From JBAJNL01 sp036881885 (GTDB taxonomy: Bacteria; Pseudomonadota; Alphaproteobacteria; Holosporales; Hepatobacteraceae): a DNA stretch of 26,055 nucleotides. The notes under the pieces were generated by a model. The model made no database searches. It had not been told where the DNA came from and saw nothing but the letters and a program-made list of their open reading frames with translations. This document shows, piece by piece, positions 15,196 through 23,023 of the stretch. Position numbers and translations under genes: made by a program. The stretch covers positions 1-26,055 of the forward strand of contig JBAJNL010000019.1 of NCBI GenBank assembly GCA_036881885.1. Direction: 5' to 3'. Each line of letters starts with the position of its first letter. Positions within the stretch are counted from its first letter, which is position 1.

Positions 15196-15326
15196 GACCG
15201 TCATCGCGAAGGCGCAGTCTGCGGCGATCCACTTACAAGGAACTAAAGCGGCCAAAGTACACATGGATTGCCGCGTCGAAACAAGGTTTCTCCTCGCAAT
15301 GACATTCTGGCCGTCATCGGGAAGGT
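15196..15326. repeat. dispersed palindromic repeats, forms B and A
   Basis: Form B on the minus strand at about 15196-15236 (core GGCGCAGTCTGCGGC) and form A on the plus strand at about 15259-15310 (TGGATTGCCGCGTCGAAAC, then GTTTCTCCTCGCAATGAC). A short fragment (CCGTCATCGGGAAGG) lies at about 15311-15326. The two copies face opposite ways. The rest of the 15090-15563 gap holds the terminator above and about 230 bases in which I see no gene; it presumably includes the dcd promoter. Confidence 0.75.
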
Positions 15327-15563
15327 GCTAGCCTCTGTTTCATTATTGTGAAGGCATTTTGCCTTGTGGTGGCTGTTCTGCTTTTTTAAGCGTGTGCAAG
15401 GACGGTTTGAAAGCATGCAGCGTCTGCAGAGCGCAATACATCGGACGTGTGATGGGTGTTATAAGCGATGATGGGCTTGTGGCGCAACGCTCAAAAGGCT
15501 GCTTTTAAAAGTTCAAAAGATGGTTTATGATGACGCATCATTTCAATGTGATAGAAAGCGACG

Positions 15564-16130
15564 ATGCCAATTTTAAATGACACATGGATAAAAGCTGCGG
15601 CCAAAAACGGTTTGATTGACCCGTTTGTTGAACGTCAGGTCAGTGAAGGCAAGATTTCTTATGGTCTGTCATCCCATGGGTACGATGCCAGGGTCGCTGA
15701 CGAGTTTAAGGTTTTTACCAACATCAACAACGCTTTGGTGGATCCCAAAAACTTTAACGAAGACGGCTTTGTCGATCGCAAAGGTCCCGAATGCATCATC
15801 CCACCCAACAGCTTTGCGTTGGGCCGTACGGTTGAGCGTTTTAAAATTCCCCGTGACGTTTTGGTGATTTGCCTGGGCAAGTCAACGTATGCGCGTTGCG
15901 GCATTATCGTGAATGTTACACCCCTTGAGGCCGAGTGGGAGGGGTATGTGACGCTTGAGTTTTCAAACACCACGCCCTTGCCGGCCAAGATTTATGCGTT
16001 TGAGGGCGCCTGTCAGTTTTTGTTTTTAAAGGCGAATGATGCGTGCGAGGTGTCATACAAAGATCGCAAAGGCAAGTACATGGACCAGCAAGCATCGGTG
16101 GTTTTGCCCAAGGTTAAAGCAGCCTCTTAA
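15564..16130 (+). CDS. dcd: dCTP deaminase
   Basis: Converts dCTP to dUTP, the main source of dUMP for thymidylate in many proteobacteria; a soluble trimer. Length is 188 residues, normal for the family. Conserved elements: SYGLSSHGYDARV at 32-44, CIIPPNSFALGRTVERFKIP at 77-96, GKSTYARCGIIVNVTPLEAEW at 105-125 (Ser107 and Arg111 equivalents), and GYVTLEFSNTTPLP at 127-140 with the catalytic Glu132. The C-terminal segment QFLFLK and YKDRKGKYMDQQ are also typical. The enzyme looks intact. murA starts 31 bases after the stop, so the two are probably co-transcribed. Confidence 0.96.
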   Translation: MPILNDTWIKAAAKNGLIDPFVERQVSEGKISYGLSSHGYDARVADEFKVFTNINNALVDPKNFNEDGFVDRKGPECIIPPNSFALGRTVERFKIPRDVLVICLGKSTYARCGIIVNVTPLEAEWEGYVTLEFSNTTPLPAKIYAFEGACQFLFLKANDACEVSYKDRKGKYMDQQASVVLPKVKAAS

Positions 16131-16161
16131 AAATGTTGAATCAAGGAAAGTCTTTTTAAGA

Positions 16162-17514
16162 GTGGATAGACTACGCATTACCGGGCAGCAAAAACTGGCA
16201 GGCACGATCCCCATTGAGGGGGCTAAAAACGCGCTGCTTTTGCAAATGGCGGCCAGTTTGCTGACCACAGACTCTTTGGTGTTGCAAAATGTGCCGCGCT
16301 TGGCCGACACGCAAAGCATGATTTTGTTACTTGAGCATTTGGGCGCAAAGGTTATTCAAAACGAATCCTTTTTAAATACCGGCACGGTGACAGCGGGTTC
16401 TTCAGCCTTAAAACAGCTTGAGCTGAAGGCTGAAAAACTTAACACCGTGACCGCGCCTTATCACATCGTGCGCAAAATGCGGGCATCCATTGTGACGCTT
16501 GGGCCTTTGTTGGCGCGTTATGGTGAGGCCAAAGTGTCGATGCCGGGCGGTTGCGCCATTGGCATTCGTCCCATTGACTTGCACCTTAAAGGGCTTGAGG
16601 CGTTGGGGGCGCAACTGACGCTGGAAGAGGGCTATATTCAGGCGACAGCGCCCAAAGGGCTTGTGGGCGCTGACTATACCTTTGCGAAAACCAGCGTGAC
16701 CGGAACCGCTAACCTGCTCATGGCGGCAACGCTTGCAAAAGGTACAACGGTTTTGAAAGGCGCAGCTTTAGAGCCTGAAATTGGTGATCTTGCGCTGTGC
16801 CTTCAAAAGATGGGGGCCAACATCAGTGGCGTGGGCACGTCAACGCTTAGCATTGAAGGGGTTGGCAGCCTTCAAGGTGCGGTGCATCAAACGCTGCCCG
16901 ATCGTGTAGAAATGGGCACGTACATACTGGCTGCGGCCATAACTGGATCCCAGCTTTTTTTAGAAAAGGCACGCCTTGATTTGCTGCCCACGTTTAAAGA
17001 CATGCTTGAAACCATGGGTGTGACGCTGCAACAACGCACGGATGGCGTCTTTGTCAACAGTCCACAACCAAAGCATATGAAGAAGGTAGGGTTTGAAACG
17101 GCGCCTTATCCTGGTTTTCCAACAGATCTGCAAGCCCAAATGATGGCGTTGCTGACGCTGGTGCCAGGCAAAAGCACCGTGACCGAAACCATTTTTGAAA
17201 ACCGCTTTATGCACATTGCCGAATTGCACCGCATGGGCGCTGCCATCACCATTGAACATAACGCGGCCCATGTCGAAGGGGTAAGACAGCTGAAAGGTGC
17301 CCCGCTGATGGCCACCGACATCAGGGCCTCGGCATGTCTTGTGCTGGCGGCCTTGGCGGCAGTGGGTGAAAGCACCATTCAGCGCATTTATCATCTTGAC
17401 CGTGGCTATAGCCACCTGCATCAAAAACTTAAAGCATGTGGCGCCCACATTGAGCGCCTCGATGGTAAAGAGGCAGCACCCGCTGTAAGCGCTGAAAAAC
17501 AGCTGTCACAGTGA
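16162..17514 (+). CDS. murA: UDP-N-acetylglucosamine 1-carboxyvinyltransferase
   Basis: First committed step of peptidoglycan synthesis: transfers enolpyruvate from PEP to UDP-GlcNAc in the cytoplasm. GTG 16162 is chosen because it yields the canonical N-terminus (DRLRITGQQKLAGTIPIEG) with Lys22-Asn23 in AKNA; the frame itself is open from 16036, inside dcd. The PEP-binding cysteine is present in MPGGCAIGIRPIDLH (Cys131), so fosfomycin sensitivity would be expected. Other landmarks are TAPYHIVRKMRASI, TGTANLLMAATLA, PDRVEMGTYILAAA, YPGFPTDLQAQMMAL, FENRFMHIAELHRMGA and RASACLVLAALAA. Length is 450 residues against about 420; the excess is in the N-terminal third and at the C-terminus. Confidence 0.96.
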   Translation: MDRLRITGQQKLAGTIPIEGAKNALLLQMAASLLTTDSLVLQNVPRLADTQSMILLLEHLGAKVIQNESFLNTGTVTAGSSALKQLELKAEKLNTVTAPYHIVRKMRASIVTLGPLLARYGEAKVSMPGGCAIGIRPIDLHLKGLEALGAQLTLEEGYIQATAPKGLVGADYTFAKTSVTGTANLLMAATLAKGTTVLKGAALEPEIGDLALCLQKMGANISGVGTSTLSIEGVGSLQGAVHQTLPDRVEMGTYILAAAITGSQLFLEKARLDLLPTFKDMLETMGVTLQQRTDGVFVNSPQPKHMKKVGFETAPYPGFPTDLQAQMMALLTLVPGKSTVTETIFENRFMHIAELHRMGAAITIEHNAAHVEGVRQLKGAPLMATDIRASACLVLAALAAVGESTIQRIYHLDRGYSHLHQKLKACGAHIERLDGKEAAPAVSAEKQLSQ

Positions 17515-17519
17515 TGTAT

Positions 17520-18548
17520 TTAGCATATAGAGTGAGCCTGCAGCAGCGTTTCCTTACACTTTTCTATGGTCTCTTCACCTAACTCTTCAAGTGTTTTAAA
17601 AACACCGGGGCTGACTTCTTTGCTTTGTTCTGGCACAAAACGTCCAGGACATAATTTTCTGTTACAAGGTGAACTATTAAAAACTGACTGCCACCAGGAA
17701 GATGGTATGCAAGTGCTTTGTGCATACTGCTGGCAGAATGGATCAAAGCATTCTTCACTTTTAAAAATGCTTTTGTCAATCACTTTTCTGCATGCAGCAC
17801 TGTATCTATCTTTCATGACGTGTGCGCGAAAAAAATGACCTGTATAAGGATGTCCTAACTGTTGACACTCTTTTTCTATACAATAGTTTCTCTCTTCTTG
17901 TATGTATCGTTGTGAAGAGCGAAGCACAACGCGTGGTGCGCACATAGATGTGTCGCACAGTTTTTCAAACATATCTTTATGGTCTTCAGACTCTGCTAAT
18001 CTTAGTTTGTTGCATAAATAAGAGGGTCGCTGCATGCAAAAATAGTTATGGCAATCATGCTTTTTGTCATGGATTCTTTGTGTGTCATTTGCATCAAGCG
18101 CACGTCCTTTACAGGTGTTAATGTCCCAGTTATCAGTGAGACCAAACGAATAAAGGGTGCTACGTGTAATACCATTTGTGAACAAAGCATTTGCATTAGG
18201 CAGAAGCGCACCGGTTGTGGCGACAAAAAGCCATGAAGATTTCAGCACACAAAGCGAGGCCTTTTTACAAAGATCAAAGGGCCACACAGCCCATGAGAGT
18301 GCGCTTTTAAAAGCTGATGTTTGGTCCTTTTGTGAACAAAGGGTTGATGTTGGCACAAGCGCTTGCTCAAGCGAGCGACCAAAGAAGGTGGGTCTGTGAT
18401 GCGTCGTTGCAGGTTGTCGTACTGATATGGGGATTTCCTTGAAAAGGTCGCTTTCTGGATCAAAAAGTGGCGTGCCTTGTAAAAAAGCGTGTGGCAGAAA
18501 GCAAAACATAAGAATGAAAGCAAAAAAGCTCTTTTTTAAAAAAAACAT
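17520..18548 (-). CDS. secreted cysteine-rich protein with five CX4C motifs
   Basis: Unrecognised, 342 residues. Signal peptide MFFLKKSFFAFILMFCFLPH is followed by about 120 residues without obvious motif (including a hydrophobic stretch near SSWLFVATTGALL). A cysteine-rich region of about 200 residues then shows DCHNYFC, LCDTSMC, YCIEKEC, ECFDPFC and PCNRKLCPGRF. The first and fourth continue as CX4C-X7-C. About 20 cysteines in total suggest a disulfide-bonded extracytoplasmic domain. It ends EVSPGVFKTLEELGEETIEKC. GGCGAGG precedes the ATG by nine bases. The next gene upstream is a paralogue. I know of no family with this pattern; zinc binding instead of disulfides is a possible alternative. 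Confidence 0.75.
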   Translation of the reverse strand: MFFLKKSFFAFILMFCFLPHAFLQGTPLFDPESDLFKEIPISVRQPATTHHRPTFFGRSLEQALVPTSTLCSQKDQTSAFKSALSWAVWPFDLCKKASLCVLKSSWLFVATTGALLPNANALFTNGITRSTLYSFGLTDNWDINTCKGRALDANDTQRIHDKKHDCHNYFCMQRPSYLCNKLRLAESEDHKDMFEKLCDTSMCAPRVVLRSSQRYIQEERNYCIEKECQQLGHPYTGHFFRAHVMKDRYSAACRKVIDKSIFKSEECFDPFCQQYAQSTCIPSSWWQSVFNSSPCNRKLCPGRFVPEQSKEVSPGVFKTLEELGEETIEKCKETLLQAHSIC

Positions 18549-18641
18549 GGTCAGTAACCTCGCCTATAAAGTGTGTTGTGATGAATCAAAAACCAACAAA
18601 AACAATGTTTTTAAACAAACGAAATGGGTGTTGGCAGTACT

Positions 18642-19742
18642 TTAAGAGGTGATTGCCTTTGCAACGCAGGCGTCTTCGCAGTGCTGTTGCTCAAACAATG
18701 CAAGCGGTGATGCTCCCTGACGCCGTTGTTGCATTTGGCAGTCTTCAATGGTTTTTTGGCCGATTTCTGCAAGTGTTTTAAAAACACCAGGACTGACTTC
18801 TGCGATTTCATCAGGTACAAAACGCCCGGGGCACAAGTCTTCATTGCAAGGCGGTTTGTTTGAAAGTGATTGCCATAAGGCGGGTGCCTTGGGGCACTCT
18901 TTTTTGGCGTGTGTTTTGCAAAATTCATCAAAACACTTTTCAAGCGCAAAGATTTTTTGATCAATTTGCTCTCGCTTGTGTGTGTTATGCATTTTTTTCT
19001 TGGACACCACACATGTAAAGTGTCCTGTGTAGGGAACGCCTGTTTGATGACAGTTTTCTTGCATGCAGGCGTTGATAGTGTGACGTATGATGGCTCTTGC
19101 CTCGCGCTTAATGGCATGTGGTGCGCAGGGGGTATCACTACAAAGTGTGGCCCGTAGGGTGTCAGTGATTTGTGTGTGATTGGCTAATGTGCCAGCGCAT
19201 AAAAAGGTTACGTGTGGCGCGCAAGCTGCTTTGCGACAAATGGGTCGCTGAATACGCATGGAACGGACTTGCGTGTGATCTAACGCCCGTCCCCGGCACG
19301 TTGTGGTATCCCAAATCGCGCTAAGCTCTAAAAAAGCGCGATCTTCGGGTGGTAATCTTTTGCACACAACACCAGAAGAGGATTACCCACTGACTGCCGC
19401 AAAAAGCATGCTTGTAGTGGCGATAACAAGGTGGGGCGCATGCAGCACAGATAGCGAGACTTTTTTCAGAGCATCCAGCGGCAGTGTGACAGCCCATAGA
19501 ACTGTTTGTAGCTGTGTATGCTGCAGATGTGTTTTGAAAAAGGGGGGACTTGTGTGCTTGAGCGTGGGAGGGGCACCTTGGGAAGTGACCTGCCGCTTGG
19601 CCGACAGGAAGGGTGTCTGCGGTGACAGGTCATCAAAAGAAGATGCCCCACAACTGTTGCCGTGTAACAAGGACCACGACAACATCTGCACAAATAAAAA
19701 AATTAAAAAGAAACCACAAAAAGAACTGCGAAACAAGATCAT
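18642..19742 (-). pseudogene. paralogue of the CX4C secreted protein, interrupted by an in-frame TAA
   Basis: The frame from ATG 19742 gives a signal peptide (SSFCGFFLIFLFVQMLSWSLL) and 119 residues, then a TAA at 19383-19385. The same frame then continues open from 19382 to 18642 (GTG at 19367, 241 residues) and aligns with the downstream paralogue: TTCRGRALD, the CX4C set ICRKAAC, LCSDTPC, ACMQENC, KCFDEFC, PCNEDLC, then PGRFVPDEIAEVSPGVFKTLAEIG. Without the stop the protein would be about 366 residues. No binding site precedes GTG 19367, and a product from there would lack a signal peptide. It may be a recently inactivated gene, a sequencing error or a read-through case. Confidence 0.7.
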
Positions 19743-19954
19743 GACAAAAAACCTCTCCTGTATGCTATATATTTGATTTTTATATATAAAATTTAAAACA
19801 AATTCAACATAAAAAATCTCTATATAGATAATTTTTTTTGAATTACTTGCAGAGAGTGGATTTGATTAATCTAAAAAGAGTTTTAAAAAGTAATTTAAGA
19901 TGAAAATTATTTATTTAGGCCCATTTTTGATATCTTTATAGAATAAAAAAGAGC
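19743..19954. other. very AT-rich intergenic region
   Basis: Short gap between two minus-strand genes, markedly richer in A and T than anything else here, with runs such as TATATATTTGATTTTTATATATAA near 19765-19790. It probably holds the promoter for the cysteine-rich pair. AGGAGAGG lies a little upstream of ATG 19742. No ORF is supported. Confidence 0.45.
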
Positions 19955-21067
19955 TTACTCTTTGTGCGCCTGTGGTTGGTTGAAGTGCACCTTCTCGCCA
20001 AAAGCCTTGCTGAGTTGTTGGCGCAGCCCTTGGGACACGCGTGCGTTGCCCACAAGGTTTAAGCGTTTCAGTTGTGACGCCAAGCTTAAAAGCGGTTCAA
20101 CATGTGTGTCCACAAGATCGCACTGATCAAGAAACAGCTCTTCAAGGCGAGGCATTATGACAACCACCGAAGGCAGTGAGGCATCAAGGTGCGTATTATG
20201 GCTCAAATCCAGCACACGCACGGGTGCATTCTGCAAAGCCGTAAGAGTGTGAAGGTTGTCGTTATGCAAAAGGCGTAAAACCTCAAGCTGCTGCAAGGGA
20301 AGAAACGGCAGGCTTGCATCATTGATTGTGGTGTGTTGCAGGTATAGCGTGTGCAATGGCAGCGGCCGCAACACCTTTAACATATCAGCCGTTAAGCGCC
20401 CTGCAAAATAAAAATGCCTCAGATGAGGGTTGTTTTGTATGAAGGTTTTCAAAAACTGCCGATGTTCTGGGAGCTGTAAAATAAGTGTCAAAGCGTTCTC
20501 ATAATGCAGTGTGTGCAGTTTTTTCAGGTTTAAAAGTGTAGCAAAGCGTTTTTCTTGATTGGGCACAGTGTAATCGTTACTTTGCAACAGTTGGCCTTGT
20601 AACTTGAGTATCGTGATGTTTGGGTAAGCCTCAAGGTGTTTCAGTCCACGAAACGGTGACCACAAACAGCTTAAACGCTCAAGTTTTTGTGGGCATGGCA
20701 ACAAAGGCAATTGGTCTGCCTGCACACAAAGCATATCAAGCGCGCGCACCTTCACAAAGGGTTTCAACAGTTGTGTCGCGCCTTGGGGAAGCCTTATGTT
20801 GTCTAGCGTTAGCGATGTGGCCTTTTGGGCATCTTTTAAAAGGGTTGCTTTGGCGTTTGCATGCTCTGCATCATCTGACTGCAGGGCGTCTAACGCTGCA
20901 CGATTCAAAAGAAACGATTGCGCGCTCACTTTGCGTGGTGCACTGGTGGCTGCCGCCGCCACAGGCTGTGTGTCATCTGGCTTGACCGTTGCCGCTTTTT
21001 TGACGGCCTCAAGCGGCAGCGCCACAAGGCTGAAGACAAGAAAGGCAGCAAAATGTTTTGTGTTCAT
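19955..21067 (-). CDS. secreted leucine-rich-repeat protein
   Basis: A 370-residue protein with signal peptide MNTKHFAAFLVFSLVALPLEA, an alanine/lysine-rich linker, then leucine-rich repeats: LERLSCLWSPFRGLKHL, ITILKLQGQLLQ, LKKLHTLHYENAL, LRHFYFAGRLTADML, LHTLYLQHTTINDASLPFL, LEVLRLLHNDNLHTL, VRVLDLSHNTHLDASLP, LEELFLDQCDLVDTHVE and LKRLNLVGNARVSQGL. Repeats of about 22-26 residues and the asparagine positions fit bacterial LRRs. LRR domains bind other proteins, and in host-associated bacteria secreted LRR proteins are often effectors; that role is inference. It stands alone, with gene-free regions on both sides. Confidence 0.8.
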   Translation of the reverse strand: MNTKHFAAFLVFSLVALPLEAVKKAATVKPDDTQPVAAAATSAPRKVSAQSFLLNRAALDALQSDDAEHANAKATLLKDAQKATSLTLDNIRLPQGATQLLKPFVKVRALDMLCVQADQLPLLPCPQKLERLSCLWSPFRGLKHLEAYPNITILKLQGQLLQSNDYTVPNQEKRFATLLNLKKLHTLHYENALTLILQLPEHRQFLKTFIQNNPHLRHFYFAGRLTADMLKVLRPLPLHTLYLQHTTINDASLPFLPLQQLEVLRLLHNDNLHTLTALQNAPVRVLDLSHNTHLDASLPSVVVIMPRLEELFLDQCDLVDTHVEPLLSLASQLKRLNLVGNARVSQGLRQQLSKAFGEKVHFNQPQAHKE

Positions 21068-21515
21068 GGTCCGCGCACCTTTTTTGATAAAGTTTAAAAA
21101 TCAATTATTTGTTGATTAACAATGCTGATTTGTCAAGTATTTGTCGCGCTTTTACTGCATGTCACCTCAAAACAAGGCCGAGGCTGAAGCAGCCGTCTGC
21201 GTCATGCCCGCGTGCGGTGATCTATTTGCATTGCTTTCTTTATGTGCACTGCTTTCTTTATTGCGCTGCGCTGTTTTTTTCAGCTCTTTTCTAGCCTGCT
21301 CTCTTCTTTTTTTCCTTTTAGGCGTGCGAAAGGCATTCTCCACCATTCGAAAGTTTAGCAAATCTTTAAGTAAAATCGATCTATTCAATGGTTTTTTGTA
21401 AAATACTGGCAGCTAAAGCACACATGGATTGCCGCGTCGAAACAACGTTTCTTCGCGCAATAACGTTCGGGTGAGCGCGTCGCCCAAAGCGTTTTTCGCA
21501 ATAACAACCTAAGAT
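21068..21515. other. gene-poor stretch with short duplication and repeat copy
   Basis: Between the LRR gene and recA. It contains a near-tandem duplication at about 21229-21268 (TGCTTTCTTTATGTGCAC then TGCTTTCTTTATTGCGC). It also contains a 73-codon minus-strand frame at 21167-21388 (TTG start; basic stretch RTPKRKKRREQARKELKKTA) that is either a small hypothetical gene or a remnant. No binding site supports that frame. Form A of the dispersed repeat lies at the right end. Confidence 0.45.
21419..21507. repeat. dispersed palindromic repeat, form A
   Basis: TGGATTGCCGCGTCGAAAC, ACGTTTCTTCGCGCAATAACG on the plus strand at about 21424-21463, nearly identical over its first 20 bases to the copy at 15264. 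A second degraded part (GTCGCCCAAAGCGTTTTTCGCAATAAC) follows to about 21507. It sits immediately after the 3' end of recA, where it may act as a transcript-end hairpin. Confidence 0.7.
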
Positions 21516-22571
21516 TTAGGCAGCAGGTGCTGCAGCTTTTTCTGTGCTGGGTGCTGAGGACTCTTGCGTGTCTGGTGCGCCGTCGGCTTGTTTTCTAATT
21601 TCTTTTTCAAGCGCGTCACAAATGTTGGCATTTGCCTTTAAATAAGCGCGCGCGGCTTCCTTGCCTTGGCCCATTTTTTGTCCTTTGTGTGCATACCACG
21701 CACCCGATTTTTCAACCAAATTCAACCGCACGGCCATATCAAGAATCTCGCCTGTTTTCGAGATACCCTCGCCATACATAATGTCAAACTCAACGGTCTT
21801 AAAGGGAGGCGCCATTTTGTTTTTGGCCACTTTCACGCGTGTTTGGTTGCCAACTACCTGGTCTTTATCCTTAATGGCACCAATGCGCCTGATGTCCAAA
21901 CGTACAGACGCATAAAACTTAAGGGCGTTACCACCGGTGGTGGTTTCGGGATTGCCAAACATAACGCCAATTTTTTGCCTGACCTGGTTAATAAACAGCA
22001 CAAGGCAGCCCGACTTTGAAATAGAGCCTGTGAGTTTGCGCAATGCTTGGCTCATCAAGCGGGCTTGCAGCCCCATGTGCGCATCGCCCATGTCGCCCTC
22101 AATTTCAGCTTTAGGTACCAGCGCGGCCACGCTGTCAACAATCAAAACGTCAACGGTGCCCGAGCGCACAAGCGTGTCGGTGATCTCAAGGGCTTGCTCG
22201 CCTGTATCAGGCTGCGAGATCAAAAGGTCATCAAGGTTCACACCCAGATTTTTTGCATAAACCGGATCCAGCGCATGCTCGGCGTCTACAAAGGCCGCAA
22301 CGCCGCCTTTTTTCTGGATGGCCGCCACCACATGTAGTGCCAGCGTTGTCTTGCCCGAGCTTTCAGGCCCAAAGATCTCAATAATCCTGCCCTTTGGCAA
22401 CCCACCAATGCCAAGGCCGATATCAAGTCCCAAAGACCCTGTCGAGACCACCTCAACGGCCGTTGGCTTATGGTCACCGCCAAAGCGCATAATGGCTTCT
22501 TTGCCAAAGGTGCGCTGAATCTGATCAAGTGCCGCCTTGAGTGCTTTTTCTTTCTCAACATTGATAGACAT
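21516..22571 (-). CDS. recA: recombinase RecA
   Basis: Strand-exchange recombinase and SOS co-protease, cytoplasmic. ATG 22571 is selected (MSINVEKEKALKAALDQIQR; 351 residues); the frame extends to 22610, but the upstream residues do not match the family. Walker A GPESSGKTTLALH is at about 68-80. Also present are AFVDAEHALDPVYAKNLGV, LLISQPDTGEQALEI, VDVLIVDSVAALVPKAEIEGD (Walker B), LFINQVRQKIGVMFGNPETTTGGNALKFYASVR (loops L1/L2 region), and EKSGAWY. The C-terminal tail is alanine/serine-rich. I saw no GTTC-N7-GTTC alphaproteobacterial LexA site in the 236 bases upstream, so SOS control is not evident. Confidence 0.98.
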   Translation of the reverse strand: MSINVEKEKALKAALDQIQRTFGKEAIMRFGGDHKPTAVEVVSTGSLGLDIGLGIGGLPKGRIIEIFGPESSGKTTLALHVVAAIQKKGGVAAFVDAEHALDPVYAKNLGVNLDDLLISQPDTGEQALEITDTLVRSGTVDVLIVDSVAALVPKAEIEGDMGDAHMGLQARLMSQALRKLTGSISKSGCLVLFINQVRQKIGVMFGNPETTTGGNALKFYASVRLDIRRIGAIKDKDQVVGNQTRVKVAKNKMAPPFKTVEFDIMYGEGISKTGEILDMAVRLNLVEKSGAWYAHKGQKMGQGKEAARAYLKANANICDALEKEIRKQADGAPDTQESSAPSTEKAAAPAA

Positions 22572-22807
22572 AATGTTTAAAACCTTGCTGGTGGAAGAGG
22601 GTCTTTGCAAAAAAGCGCCTCAAACAAACACTTAAACCATCGGTTAATGCGCTTTCACTGTCTTTTGTATCCCATACTTTCAAAAAAAGTGCAAGACCCA
22701 CCGTGCCCTTTATCAAAGGCATGCAGCAGTGACCCCTTTAGGGGCACACATCATCAATTAAAAATTAATCTAAAAAAGATAAAAATAGGTCATAGGTTCG
22801 TCAAACA

Positions 22808-23023
22808 GTGCCAAAAAATATCACTATGGTCTATTCTTTAAAGAACAAAGCGACTGGTTTTTTTTGGGTTTCTTTTACACTGCTTGGCAGTAATGTTTAT
22901 GTTTTTCGCACCATTTTAGGTCCTTTTATTTTGGGTGCTATGCTGGGTTATCTGTTTCATCCGCTGGCTACAAAGCTGGTGGCGTTTCACATCTCGCGCG
23001 CTTTGACCAGTGCACTGATATGA
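22808..23023 (+). CDS. AI-2E family permease, N-terminal fragment
   Basis: The first 71 residues of a membrane protein of the AI-2E/PerM transporter family: FFWVSFTLLGSNVYVF (helix 1), LGPFILGAMLGYLFHPLATKL (helix 2 with the family's 'l.PfllgailaYllnPlv' pattern), then FHISRALTSALI and a TGA stop. GTG 22808 or ATG 22826 could start it. The stop overlaps the ATG of the next frame by four bases, and that frame carries the rest of the protein. Relative to the family the reading frame is broken by -1 in a sequence (GCACTGATATGATT) with no homopolymer. Confidence 0.65.
   Translation: MPKNITMVYSLKNKATGFFWVSFTLLGSNVYVFRTILGPFILGAMLGYLFHPLATKLVAFHISRALTSALI

Noticed and set aside
16036..16161. Longer murA start inside dcd.
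   Set aside because: The extra N-terminal residues are the dcd sequence in another frame, and the canonical MurA N-terminus begins at GTG 16162.
21167..21388. 73-codon minus-strand frame with a very basic segment, between the LRR gene and recA.
   Set aside because: TTG start, no binding site, and part of it is created by the short near-tandem duplication; described in the gap entry but not called as a gene.
21141..21401. Plus-strand frame giving a hydrophobic 86-residue protein.
   Set aside because: It is the complement of the basic frame and the short duplication; leucine/phenylalanine richness follows from the T-rich strand.
22733..22744. Small palindrome CCCCTTTAGGGG upstream of recA and the permease.
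   Set aside because: Too short and isolated to call an operator or terminator.
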